DNA of 64,000 nt from positions 30,002,183 to 30,066,182 of the forward strand of contig CM059560.1 in the NCBI GenBank assembly GCA_030386875.1, given 5' to 3'. Source of the stretch: Morinoia aosen. Its lineage: Eukaryota; Arthropoda; Malacostraca; Amphipoda; Talitridae. The number at the start of each line of letters is the position of its first letter. The stretch's first letter is position 1. The notes under the pieces were generated by a model. It was not told the DNA's origin. It searched no databases and saw nothing but the letters and a program-made list of their open reading frames with translations. Made by a program: the position numbers and the translations under genes. Shown piece after piece: positions 10,866-23,060 of the stretch.

Positions 10866-13800
10866 TTTCACATGTTTTTCATGAGACAACCTTCATTTCA
10901 CCTAGTAAATTACACCATGCAGTCGCATCGCTTAAACCGATGATAATGAACTGTGGCAGTGAAGTCCGTAGAGTTTTAGTTCTAAACACATTGATTTTAT
11001 TCGAAATGTTCACTTGTTATTTATTTCATCCTCCCCTAACACTGTGGTTGAATGAAATGCATTTTACGAGAATATTTCAAATAACATAAAATGTACAACT
11101 TTCATCAGTTCCCGAGAATTGCAAGTATCACTTCGCACTCACTGAAACATTTCTAAAGGTTTTTTTTTGTTGTTTGCGATATGTATATTTTATGATTTTT
11201 CTTTATCAATAAGTCATGTCACTTTAAAAAAGAAGCATCCGCATTTTCATCTGAATCAGGGAGCTAAGGCAACTCTTTAAACATGCACACAGGTTGTTTT
11301 CCCTGACAAATATGCACCTATTGATGAATATAACTAAAATATGACAAAGCTCATTAAACTTCAGCAGCAAATTTTTACCCAAAAGCATGCATGGCCAGTA
11401 CTGGTCTTTTTTTCTTCAATTTATAAGCGCTGACTTCTGAATGAATTTGGGAGTTCCTTTCAGCACGAAATATTTCAATCCTCTTCTTCGTGTGTTTGCC
11501 TCTTTGTGTTTTCAGGTAAAATATACAGTAAAACAAGTAATTTATGAACGAGCTTCCCTCTATGAAAAACTTAAGACTCAGAAGTGTTTGCAGCTGTTCA
11601 AAATTTAGTTTTCATAAAAAAGTCACTTGGTTTCATTCCTTTACTGACTCAGTGCCGTGGTTTTCTTTTAACCGGATGTATTTCTTTACTTTGTGTTATC
11701 ACTCATTCAGTTGATATCTCAGAAATGCAAACTAATGAACATTTTCCCTCGAAAAATAGCTAAAAGAATAAAGCTTTTTGAACATGGTAAAATATGCAAG
11801 AAAATTTAATATTCCACTAATCCAAGGTAGCATAACAAAATAAGTTAGCGAAACACACAAATTCTGCTGCCACGCAAGCGCAGAAAAGCGAAACTTACTT
11901 CGTACGAGATAACTTTTCAGCAGTTAACTAACGATGACTTAATTTTAGAATAGTTTTGCATAATTTACGAAAATCCGAAGGCCAACACTGCAATTTATGA
12001 TAAGCATGCCTGTAAGTTGTGCTGAGAATTTTATGAGCGATATTTATCATAGCGAAAGGAGACACTCGATTTCGCTGACTCCCGAACAAAATAACATCCA
12101 TAAAATAGTTAGACCAAGCAAACAAACTATGTAACTTCAATAAGCAGAACGCTTTTCTGCCGTATCTTGTACGCGATAAATATGTTTGACTTTGCAAAGG
12201 GAAAGAAAAAAAGCCTATTACTTTATTTTTTTGAAAGATTTTCGCCACGAAGACGAGGTTATAATTAGTTTCAATCCCATGTTGATATTGTAGATACATC
12301 TTGTAAGGCGAACGGTTATTTCTCCCCAATCTTTTTCATTTTAAACCAAACTAGCTTTAAAGTTACATTCTATTTCATCGTTTGACGAGCTCGCTAGCAG
12401 GAAAGTTAGATATGATTCAAGCACAATACGTATATGCGCTCTAAGTTTTCCCAGCGTTTGATTAACTTACACCAAAATTAAAACAGTTCAAGCACTTCCT
12501 CTGACACCCGCACCGACCTTCAAAATTACCTGGGGCGTGAAGGAATCCAGCAAGAGAAACGTTTTATCGAATATTTTAATGGTTAAAAATAACTATAGTA
12601 ATAACTAATAACTAATAATATTATTAACTAATTAGTTATTAATACCTAATAACAAAAATATTTTTATCGCGGTTCCTATTAGGATGGATATTTTTGTTTG
12701 TCATTGACATCTGGAAGGAAATTATGAGGAAAATATAGAATCTCTTCATTTGTGACGGGAATTTAGGTGAAACTCGTTTCCCAGATAGGGTCATTAAGCA
12801 TCTTCATGAGCGTCACAGAGAGACGGAAGAAGAGGCCGCGAAGCAAACAAACTCATCAAGGGTATTATTAAGAAAGAAGATTGTAATACAGTCAGTCAGT
12901 CGATTCTTATAGATAAGACGGAAAGCGAGTTTGACACAGACTGTTTCGGGGAGAATAGAGGTGAAACGGAAAAGGATAGAAAAGATACTGATAAAGATGC
13001 GCTTTACGCATATGATGCTAGTGTTGGAGGGTTTTTTTTATAAGTAGTTTGAGGATGGTGAGCAGTAAAGTGTATTGTAATATCGTAATATCCAATACCC
13101 CGCACAATTCGGTATCCACGATACGGACTCGAGTATATAAGGCTCTGTATCTCTCTAATATTTTTGAAAGTGACTTATTATAGTGCACTTGTACAGCGAA
13201 AATGAGTGTACTAATTTACAGGTGAACTGAAACCAAAACCGCCAGTGCTAACTTCTTCCTATCCACTCTTGAGAGCTTGATACAAAACATATATATATAA
13301 ACACACGACGGTCATTCTTAGTAGTCGATAATAGTCAGAAAGGAGTGAATTAAAATTGCATGCAGACTCTTGTGACTTGAATGCTGAGATACATAAACCA
13401 TTGTTTGAAACTTTTTTTTGTTACCAAATGAGCAACTAAATCCTATGTTACGTCAACTGTTTTATGAGGAGTGAACAGTAAACCTTACTGAAACTGATGA
13501 AGTAATAACGAAAGAACCAAGATAAACAGTTAATAAAGCAGCGATAGAGTATTTCAATACTAATTTGAATGGCAGTGCTCAAGTGAAACTTGAAAGTTAC
13601 TGAACGTCAAGAGATGTTACATGAGCATCAAGTACTGCATGCTCGTGTTCAGTTGAGTAGCATTCGAAACAACGCAGTAAGACTGAATTCATGGGCACCT
13701 ACGACAGGTAATGCTCAGCAATAACTTGGCTCCTTAACACTGCATAAAACTATCCTTAACACTGCGTAAGCCTATTTATTTGTTTGAAATGGTGTTTGCT

Positions 13801-14383
13801 GAAGAATTAGTTTCATTTTTGATGGTTCAAAAGTGATAGAAATTCAGAATTATGTTTCTCTGTGAGCAGGTTTCAGCCTATCGGATATTTTTCTTTTAGT
13901 TCGTAGAAACATATCAGAAGGAGCGAGCAATATAACACTCGCCCTCTGCTTAGGGAATGATCATTCACATGTCATCAGAAACTACATTTATAATGGATTT
14001 CCTTCCAGTTTGACTCCATATATTTAATTCTAAAAACAAAACGATCAGCGTTAGCTAGCCATTGAAAAAAAATAATATGTTCTCCTTACAATGAATGAAT
14101 AATAACATTCACGTGAACTTTGAACGCAGGGATTTGGCGTGCAGTGTACCCACAAGCATGTTCACAATTTCAAAGAAATGCCAAACTCGATGGAGTTGCC
14201 AGCGTTTGACGGTAGCCTGGCAGCGAGGTCTTCCTCGCTCCATACCGGCCGCTGCGGCTCGATTAATATCTCAAGGCGCGTGCCATTTCCTGGACTCGAA
14301 ATTCCAGGTAAGCCGAGAATTTACAGCAAATTTGGATGGAAATAAGCCTCCGAAAGTGCAGGGTGCTGCAGGCCACAGCCTGG
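10866..14383. other. Non-coding stretch with one AT-rich simple repeat
   Basis: Around 12590-12660 there is a run of ACTAATAAC-type repeats. A TATATAAG string at about 13133 follows a short GC patch, but nothing downstream supports a promoter. Minus-strand frame 11928-12329 (133 codons) has no recognisable motif. Confidence 0.45.
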
Positions 14384-14446
14384 AGAGAAGGTTTTTCGCT
14401 CTATGGAGAAGGTTTTTCGCTCTATGGAGAAGGTTTTTTGCTTTTG
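14384..14446. repeat. Three tandem 21-bp units
   Basis: The unit GAGAAGGTTTTTCGCTCTAT plus G repeats about three times. The last copy diverges into GGTTTTTTGCTTTTG. Confidence 0.8.
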
Positions 14447-14770
14447 AAGAGCTTGCCTGAATTCTTGATATGAAGTTGGCTAAGAAAGACTTGATAGTGG
14501 GGCTTGAAAATGAGGACTTACTCGTGAGGAAATGAATACTTTACAAACTTGCTCGTCGACAATTCTGTTCTAGATACTCGCCAGACAACTATAGCAATAG
14601 AGCTTAACTGAGACGGATTTGGTAGTATGTGTTAAATCAAGCTTGAATATGCTTTTTGGGTAACTTCAGAGACTCGTTTCAACTAATAAAGGATTTTAAA
14701 AAAGATTATCACTGAAAAATAAACTTCTACATTTCAGATTTCTGGATAACACATGTGAAGATAAGTTTGT

Positions 14771-15008
14771 AAATTTGGATCTTTTCCAGATAAGTCCCGC
14801 AACTAATGCAACACATAAGTTCACCCACTTGTAACTTTCGAAATAATGCACCTATTGACTTCAAATTACTCGCGAACAAAAGAAATTTTCAAATTTTTCG
14901 TTTGAGAGTAATTTGAAGTCGATAGGTACATTATTTCGAAAGTTACAAGTGGGTAAACGAATGGGTTGCATTAGTAGTGGGACTTCGCTGGAAAAGATCC
15001 GTAAATTT
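14771..15008. mobile_element. Palindromic MITE of about 240 bp
   Basis: The left arm runs from AAATTTGGATCTTTTCCAG through TAACTTTCGAAATAATGCAC to TTCAAATTACTC at about 14870. The right arm is its inverted copy, from GAGTAATTTGAAGTCGATAG to CTGGAAAAGATCC. Arms are about 90-100 bp with a loop of about 35 bp. Flanks are similar T/A-rich sequence, so the exact ends and target duplication are uncertain. The 169-codon frame 14913-15422 starts in the right arm and runs into degenerate repeat, so it is not a gene. Confidence 0.85.
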
Positions 15009-15429
15009 TTCGACTGCATCCAGTCTATTTACTCACTAAACCTACTTTTGAAGAGAATATTCGCAAATATATTCATATTCTTTCATTATCACCAAGGAGA
15101 GCCCATTTCAGCGAAATATCACCGCCGTGAATGTCTACCTCAACCTGTATATACTTTGTTCTCTTTCGCAACTTGTTTAAAACTTCATCGAATTAGCAAA
15201 AAACTACAAAGCGTGAAAACACCGCTTGTGAAACAGAACCAAAGTCACAAAAATCATATCGTCAAAACCACTCGCATTATAGCAATGGAAATTAATTCAC
15301 TAAAATACTTCAAAAGTAGAAATTACATCGACTGCTCAGTACAAATCCCAAGGCAGGAATTGAACGGAATTTACAAAAATCTTACTACTGAAACAATGAA
15401 AATATATGTGCCGGAACACTGAAAAAATA

Positions 15430-16440
15430 AGATGAATCATTTACAAACAGGTTACAGAGAATGTAAAAATTGAAGTGCTTGAACTGCAATAATCACAAAG
15501 CTAGACTACAAACAACATCGCAGAACTACCCTAAGTTGCAGTCCCCAGTAAATTTGCAGTGCCGAACTTCGAAAATATAAATAATGCAACTGTTGCCGTC
15601 ACAGATCAATGAGAGGAATATCAATCCAAGAAACGCTGAAACGCTGTACTCGAACTGTGAGAACCAGGGATGAACTACTAAATTCACGGACGTGAAACGG
15701 GAAGCTCGCTGCTAAAAGAGGCCACGTCAAAATCGTATCTAACCCCACTGCCAAATTCAGTGTCAGGTCACTCACCACAAAGCACCGAAATTACATCAAT
15801 CGTTGTACGGCAACAACATAAATGATAATGACGACACGGATAAATCTCCTGAAAGCCACTGCGTCGTATTTCTAGAAGCAACTGTGCTGAAACTGCAAAA
15901 AAATCCTTTTTTGCAGAAAACCAAGCGTCGGAACTACATTAACTGCAGCACAGAAACTAATGATTTACATGGATGAAATTACGTAAAATTGTCTATTTTA
16001 CTGAAGCCAAAGGAATAAATTTACTGCAACTTGAAAAATAGCGGAGATGAACTGCAATATCAATTCAGTGAACTAGAAAAAATTACGAAGCTGAAATTTC
16101 AAAAATCACAATGTGAGCTCGAAAATCATGGAGCTTGAACTTGAGAAATTCAAGCACCGAAACTATGAAAATTTCGCTCATGGAAACGTAAAACCTCAAT
16201 TATGACGGTCGCAGTACGCTTCAAAATGTTGAAATATATAGAACCGGGACTCCTCGTGTATTCACACGTGATTCCCAGAAATAACAATGCGTGATCCAAA
16301 AATGGGAAGTGAAACTGCAAAATTATAGCGCAAAAGTAGCAAAATCATCGTGCTAAACTGTTAAGTAATCAAATCAAAGTCCCGCCATTAAACCTCAAAA
16401 ATCTAAGTGTTGAGACCCGGAAACAGTAAGGGTCTATAAA
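15430..16440. repeat. Very degenerate minisatellite-like tract
   Basis: Short words recur every 25-35 bp, for example GTGCTTGAACTGCAATAATC, GTGCCGAACTTCGAAAAT, GTGCTGAAACTGCAAAAA and GCACCGAAACTATGAAAAT. This suggests an old tandem array on a theme of GTGC-GAAACTGCAAAAATCAC that has decayed. Period and boundaries are approximate. Confidence 0.45.
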
Positions 16441-17769
16441 AGATATTCATAAGACAGTGAAAACTTCTAGAAAGTGAACCATTTAATCCATTGTTGTCAG
16501 GCGTATCAACAGCGTTAGCACATTAGCTTCCTACAAACATTTCAGCGTTAAAAGTAAACGTTTCGAGCTAATTAATAACGAAACAGAAACGCGTTCCATC
16601 AATTTTTCGGAAAAAGAACACGACACATTTTCACGTGCGTATTGTGGACCTTGGCCAAGAGAATATTACTGCATTCCATTAAGGAGATGAGACGGCAGTC
16701 GAGAGAGCGGGCTATGAGCCCTGAGGTTCAAGGGCTGAGCGGAGACGCTCTCCCCGCATTACTGCGGGGAATGGACGAGCAATGCTCAGGTCTGTATCCA
16801 GGCTACCATGATCGATACCCAGCTCAACTCGTTGAACTTCCGGGTGGTAACGCAAGCACAGAATGGTTGTGCAGTGCATTATTTTCTCACGCATGGCGGT
16901 GAGCTCCATTAAAAAAAAATGCGTTTGGAGCATTTGGTGTTGGTTTGACCTGAAGTACCTTCACCATTGTTGGTGATCTGGATCCGGATTTTCAAGTGGC
17001 GGTAAAGCCAAAAGCAAAAGCTTACACATCAATTCCTCTACCCTACGTGCTATTAATCTCGTGGAAAACCCTAAGTTCACTTTTTAATTATAAAATTTGA
17101 GAATCCAGCACTTGGCAACCCTGTGAGACTTCTAGCTGTTGTGTGCACAATTTTTCTCAAGCTAGGGGATTTTAGCCGTAACAAGATGCAACGCAAGGCA
17201 GTGAAGTCATTTGGTTACTGCTATGATAACGTGGGATGCTCAAAAATCCTGCCCCAGCTTCTTACCGATACCGACCCCAAGCAGTACAGCAAAGAAGGCC
17301 AGCAAGAGGTTGAATGTTCACTAAGGATTAGCAAATGTCCATGTATAAAACTTATTTTTCACGTTGTCATCAAAATGATGTCTAGTATCAATAATGAACG
17401 ATGAAAGATCTTAAGATCAGTAAACACAAAACCAAAACAACACACACTCACACCTAGTGTCTTTCGCATTGACGCAACCCTTAGGCGGCTAAGCAGAGAC
17501 CACAGCGCGCGTCCAGCAACGGATAATAGAAACTTTATTACCCCGTTCATGAGGAAATCCGCCTGCTGTTCAAAACCCGCGAACGACGCTGCAGAAATTT
17601 CATATAACTGTTAGCAACGCAGTACTGAAAACGAGCCAACTCTGTTCATTTCTGTCAGCGATGCGAGTAATGCACGCATCCGCTGTGTAATATCCTCTAG
17701 CTTGGAGAGAGTCACAGGGCTGCAGAGCTTCGACGTATCGCAGGAATCCTTTGATCTCGAGCTCTGCGT
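16441..17769. other. Non-coding stretch with a GC hairpin
   Basis: An 8-bp perfect hairpin with a 4-nt loop (TCCCCGCA TTAC TGCGGGGA) lies at 16751-16770, inside a GC-richer patch. Short frames overlap on both strands. No gene recognised. Confidence 0.5.
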
Positions 17770-17770
17770 G

Positions 17771-18865
17771 TCTGTAGGACAACGTTCACTGAGCCTGTAA
17801 ACACTGGATCTATGAGTGGGTTATTTCTGCACACTGTGTCACTGTTGCTGTTTCTGTGTGTGTCAATGGGACGATGTTCACTGAGCCTGTAAACACTGGA
17901 TCTATGAGTGGGTTATTTCTGCACACTGTGTCACTGTTGCTGTTTCTGTGTGTGTCAATGGGACGATGTTCACTGAGCCTGTAAACACTGGATCTATGAG
18001 TGGGTTATTTCTGCACACTGTGTCACTGTTGCTGTTTCTGTGTGTGTCAATGGGACGATGTTCACTGAGCCTGTAAACACTGGATCTATGAGTGGGTTAT
18101 TTCTGCACACTGTGTCACTGTTGCTGTTTCTGTGTGTGTCAATGGGACGATGTTCACTGAGCCTGTAAACACTGGATCTATGAGTGGGTTATTTCTGCAC
18201 ACTGTGTCACTGTTGCTGTTTCTGTGTGTGTCAATGGGACGATGTTCACTGAGCCTGTAAACACTGGATCTATGAGTGGGTTATTTCTGCACACTGTGTC
18301 ACTGTTGCTGTTTCTGTGTGTGTCAATGGGACGATGTTCACTGAGCCTGTAAACACTGGATCAATGAGTGGGTTATTTATAAAAACTGTGTCACTGTTGC
18401 TGTTTCTGTGTGTGTCAATGGGACGATGTTCACTGAGCCTGTAAACACTGGATCTATGAGTGGGTTATTTCTGCACACTGTGTCACTGTTGCTGTTTCTG
18501 TGTGTGTCAATGGGACGATGTTCACTGAGCCTGTAAACACTGGATCTATGAGTGGGTTATTTCTGCACACTGTGTCACTGTTGCTGTTTCTGTGTGTGTC
18601 AATGGGACGATGTTCACTGAGCCTGTAAACACTGGATCTATGAGTGGGTTATTTCTGCACACTGTGTCACTGTTGCTGTTTCTGTGTGTGTCAATGGGAC
18701 GATGTTCACTGAGCCTGTAAACACTGGATCAATGAGTGGGTTATTTATAAACACTGTGTCACTGTTGCTGTGGTTCTGTATTGTGTCTCTGTGAGTCAGT
18801 AATATGATGTTCACTGAGCCGTTAAACACTGGCTCGATGAGTGGGGTTATTTCTGCACAGCGTTA
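17771..18865. repeat. 92-bp tandem satellite, about 12 units
   Basis: The motif GTTCACTGAGCCTGTAAACA recurs at 17784, 17876, 17968, 18060, 18152, 18244, 18336, 18428, 18520, 18612 and 18704, every step exactly 92 bp, with a diverged last unit near 18809. Most units look identical. Two units (near 18361 and 18729) share a variant, ATCAATGAGTGGGTTATTTA followed by TAAA, and are exactly four units apart. No gene lies within it. Confidence 0.95.
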
Positions 18866-21655
18866 CAGTAAATATTGCTTTGACTTGCTCTGTATCTCGG
18901 TGCTTTTTATATTGGGTATAGTTCTTCTCGAAGGTATCGGTTAAGTTCGGATAGGATGTCTTACTCATGTGCATGATTGATTTGAGTTATTTTTTCATCT
19001 TAATATAACAATTGTAAATTATAAAGTGAATTGGAAAAATTTGACACCGTAGAATTATTTGGGAATTTATGTCCGAGACACGCGTTCTCTCCGCTCAATG
19101 GCGAAATTCAAGTATGGAATTCCAAGCTCGAATCAGTCAATACAGTCCAAAATAGCCTGCAAGCGCTCCGGTCGCCTGAAACCCGTTCGTTCCTCTTCAA
19201 AGCGCTCAGCCTCCTGGGGGAATTATTATGCAATAGGAAATTTAGTGCACACACCGTATTGCTGACACCAGACCGGAGTGACAGGGACAGTGCGCACGGC
19301 ATGTCTTGTGCCTGCAACATGCTGCTGATAGCTTGTGAGAAAACGAAATATAGAAATGTGGAACTCGTGTAAGCCAGTGTGAAATTTCACCAACTACAAT
19401 ACCATTATTATTCTGTGGAACCAAAGTTACCTCGTTTATAAGAGCATTACGCCCGTGATGGTAGTGCAAGCGAATGTATACGTATTCTTTGCGCTAATTG
19501 AGCGATGAGTTTTGTCGTAAATAAGAGCGATACGTCGAAATATAGTTTGTACACTTCTTCCATAGCGAAATTGCTAGTACTGTGTAAAATGCAGAGTGAA
19601 CCACACTTGAGAAAAAAACTTGGAAGACATTCCTTTCTAACACCTTTTCAAAAGCATTTTTTTATTCGCCTGAAGTTCGCAAAATACAACCGTATTTATT
19701 TTTCCAAAACAACGGACATTGCGAAACTGATTCCTTGTTTCAATACAAGCTGGAAAGTATTTAACCGTTGAACGATTGTTTTTCAACCTTGAGTGAAAGC
19801 TGATCTTAAAATTGAAATGTTTTTTTTCGGCTTGTGAGTGGCACAAGTGTGTGATTTGACCGGCAGATCAAATGGAGGCGAACGAATTATTTTCGATTGG
19901 AGGCTTCAAAAATCGTTGCCTGGTGAGGCTTCGAGTAAAATTGAACGGTTTTTAAAGGCATTTGATTGGGGAAAAATGTTATGATAATTGAAGCGTTAGA
20001 AAAATGAGCTCTGCTATTGGATTCATCTTCACTTTCTGGGAAAGGGAAGGGTTATAAGAGAAAACTTTCTCGCCTCTTTGGGCTAGAAAATTTAGAACTT
20101 TTTTTATCATTTCTGAATTCTGAGAAAAATTGGAATTACTACAGATAATGGAGTCGATTTCCAAAGGCATCTGGACAGACGTTTTCAGCTAGTAATATGG
20201 GTGAATTGTTGGCTAAAATATTGGAAGAAACCCACACATGTACGATAACGATTTTTGCAAAATGCAGTTGAACTCTCAGAAAATCAGCAAAAACGCCCAA
20301 TTGCAATTTTGTCTCAAGCTTAAGAATCAAATGGCGTTAGTAAAATTTATTACATGGTCTATGATCTGAAGCAAGAAAAACAAACAGTTAAGTACTGAAC
20401 TTTACTACTGCATTGAGCACGGTCCTAAGCGAGCAGGACTTCCAGCACCACTGAAGCATCAGCCGGTCGAGCTCGTCTGACCGCAGGTCTCAGTTGGACC
20501 CTGAAGAATTTTCCCTGATAGCAAAATGATGTCTTTGATACCGTGTAAATGAGGACAATTTCCCTTATCTTAAGTACTTTACCGTCTCTCTAAATGCCGC
20601 CATGCGCTGCTGCCAGGCAAGGGAAAGAAGAAACTCGCTAATGTGCTCAGGCATTTGCCAATTTTTGGAACGTGTTGCATGCTTAAGATGTTAAAGGAAC
20701 ATGCTACAGCTAAAGAAACGTAACAAGTTTTAGGAAGCGGAGTAGTGCTTAACCAATGATTTATCATGTGAAAAATTGTTAGCGATGTCACCAAGAAGGC
20801 CAAGCAGTTATTTTGTGAATCTTTTCTAGGTCTCAAAAATAGGCTTTGCTTGTAAATAAATAAGAGTCAATTTAGAAACAGGGAAAAAGAACGAAAATTA
20901 GTCGTATTTTCTAGTATTTTCGAAAACTGTTTCAATCTTCAACAGCAAAAAACTTCTAACTTGTTGAAGACGATGCTTATCTAACCGCGGTCTGAAGAAC
21001 AAGTTTAGTATAGCCACTTCTGAAAGGGAGTGTTTCATAGGTAAAACTCAATTTTAAGTACCTTTTTCAGGTTCATTCTCTGAAACGCATTTTAACGTAT
21101 CAAAATAAAATTCCTTCCACGATTGCTACCTCTCAGAAGGTGAAGAAAGGAACTGCAAACTAGAACCAGCAAGGAACCTTATCGTCCGCTTTTGTGCACC
21201 AGAGAAGGGATTTTCTCACCTTACATCAGCGTTCGACGGTAACATGTTGTACCGAACTACAATTATTTCAAAACGCCTCAGCTCGACTGTGACGTCAAGA
21301 CTGTCGCTGAAAAATTGTGGGCAACAACACTTGAAACAGTTTACGGCAATGAAATGAATGTATGTATGTAAATATGTATATTTAGAAGCTCTGAAGCATT
21401 TTTCACAAAACAGTTCCATTTTCATGAGTACCGCATAGAAGAAAAATGTAGAAATAAGTACATCAAAGTTTTGTGTCCTAAAACCTGAACAAATGAATTT
21501 TTAATTGCAGCAATTCTAAATTGCTGAAAACGTTCAAAGTTAAAATAATTTAACTGGAAAGAGACTCGCTTAATTGGACGTTGAAATGCAGGGCAGTAGT
21601 CAGGGCAGTAGTCAGGGCGCATTGAGCCGTCGCATGGACTGAGCTTTATTTGATA
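18866..21655. other. Non-coding stretch, nothing recognised
   Basis: Several 60-110-codon frames overlap at 19031-19470 on both strands, without recognisable domains. A short GGGCAGTAGTCA direct repeat sits at about 21590-21620. Confidence 0.45.
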
Positions 21656-21659
21656 TATT

Positions 21660-22140
21660 ACGGCCTAATTGTGTTGTGCGCGTGGCTCGGTGCTGCTCGG
21701 CCTGGCCCTCCAGCGCTTGTGCTGGTGTTGCGGGTGCTGATAGGATGGCTGTTGATAGTGCTGGTGCTCCTAGTGTTGCTGCTGATGGTGCTGGTGTTCC
21801 TAGTGTTGCTACTGATGGTGCTGGTGTTCCTAGTGTTGCTGGTGCTGCTAGTGTTGCTGCTGATGGTGCTGGTGCTGCTAGTGTTGCTACTGATGATGCT
21901 GGTGCTCATAGTGTTTCTTTTGATTGTGATGGTGCTACTACTGTTGAGGCTGCTAATGGTGCTGGGAAAGCTAATGCTGCTGCTAATGTGCCAGAGAAGC
22001 TATTGCTGCTGCTGATAGTGCTGGTGCTGCTCGTGTTGCTGATGATGACGCTGGCGCTGCTTGTGATGCTGCCGACCCTGCTACTCGTGACGCCCCGCTT
22101 GCATCAGCAACTAGAGCAGCTGCAACGGATGCCTCGGTTA
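21660..22140 (+). repeat. GCT-rich low-complexity locus with an Ala/Gly/Val frame
   Basis: A degenerate 15/30-bp repeat of the type GATGGTGCTGGTGTTCCTAG plus TGTTGCTACT. In the frame of the open stretch 21676-22278 (200 codons) it reads as DGAGVPSVAADGAGVPSVAT-like text, Ala/Gly/Val/Asp rich. Around 21985-22010 the Ala-rich text shifts to another frame, where AAADSAGAARVADDDAGAA continues, so the region has at least one frame break if it was ever coding. It has no signal peptide or other domain. It resembles the flank of the 15-bp array near 41700-41990. A decayed repetitive coding region and a non-coding GCT microsatellite derivative are both possible. Confidence 0.6.
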
Positions 22141-22849
22141 TGGGTTGCCAGCAGTTTTATAGCTCCGGCCTGGTGGCTCTATCAAAAATCTGCCTGTAAA
22201 CATGTCCTTGTTCCGGAGTTTCGAACTCCAGGCACTGGACACGTTAAAAACTTGATTTTGCAAATGGTAAATTTATAAGTACATTTATCATCTGTACAGT
22301 ATCAAATTTCCCGTCTTCTAGTAAAGATTCTGCGCTCGCAGTGCGTCCATCAGAAACTTTGTTTTCTTGTAGACTTACGAAAAAATCCGCGGGATATTAT
22401 CTTACGCTCGAAGTTTCAGAGATAAAGCAAATTTGCAAAACGCACGAATTTACGACTCAATTTTGCGTTCAAAATCTACAGCAAAACATTTTACCGCCTC
22501 CAGTAAAAAATAAATTCTCAATCTCCCGTGGTAAAACGACGCCTGAACTTTGTTCCGCCGAAGCGAAGTTCTCTGGTTAACATCATAGGACAGATCGTCC
22601 GCACGTCCAGCGTTTTTACGAGCATCAGAAGTTTGCTTTAGGAGCGGAGCTCTCACATCGCCTTATGACACGAGATCGCTTCCTTGAGCCACTAAAGCTC
22701 TTGCTAAAACGGTAACTTTGATTTTAAAGGCCGCATAGCGTTCGTCAAGGCGTGAGATACTGGGGCGGTGCACATGCAGATGAGGTTTCGCTAAAATGCG
22801 TTTCGTTTAAATTTATGAGGGAGATACGCGGACTTTTCATGACTCCATA

Positions 22850-23060
22850 ATTTTATCTGACGAATGAAAGGCAGTAGGGGGCCAGAAATGCAGGTAAAGT
22901 ATGCGAGTGTTTTGATTTTATTTGCTCTTGATGCTATCTTTAGTCCGTTTAAGACAGTGATATAATTTTATCTGAAGAATGATTCGCAGTAGGGAGCAAA
23001 AAATAGAAGTAAAATTATGCGAAGATTTTGATTATACTTTTTCCTGACGCTATACCTTGG
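22850..23060 (+). repeat. Diverged tandem duplication, about 116 bp
   Basis: ATAATTTTATCTGACGAATG at about 22850 recurs as ATAATTTTATCTGAAGAATG at about 22966. Both are followed by GCAGTAGGG, an A-rich stretch, TATGCGA-G and TTTTGATT-TA. Two copies only. Confidence 0.7.

Noticed and set aside
13128-13145. TATATAAG string as a possible promoter or LTR core
   Set aside because: No paired LTR, no primer-binding site and no downstream gene could be seen.
14913-15422. 169-codon plus-strand frame
   Set aside because: It begins inside a palindromic MITE arm and runs into degenerate repeat.
16751-16770. GC hairpin read as a CRISPR-like or phage element
   Set aside because: Single copy, no array and no neighbouring prokaryotic genes.
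22195-22245. tRNA-like GTTTCGAACTCC string
   Set aside because: No matching acceptor, D-arm or anticodon arm could be folded around it.
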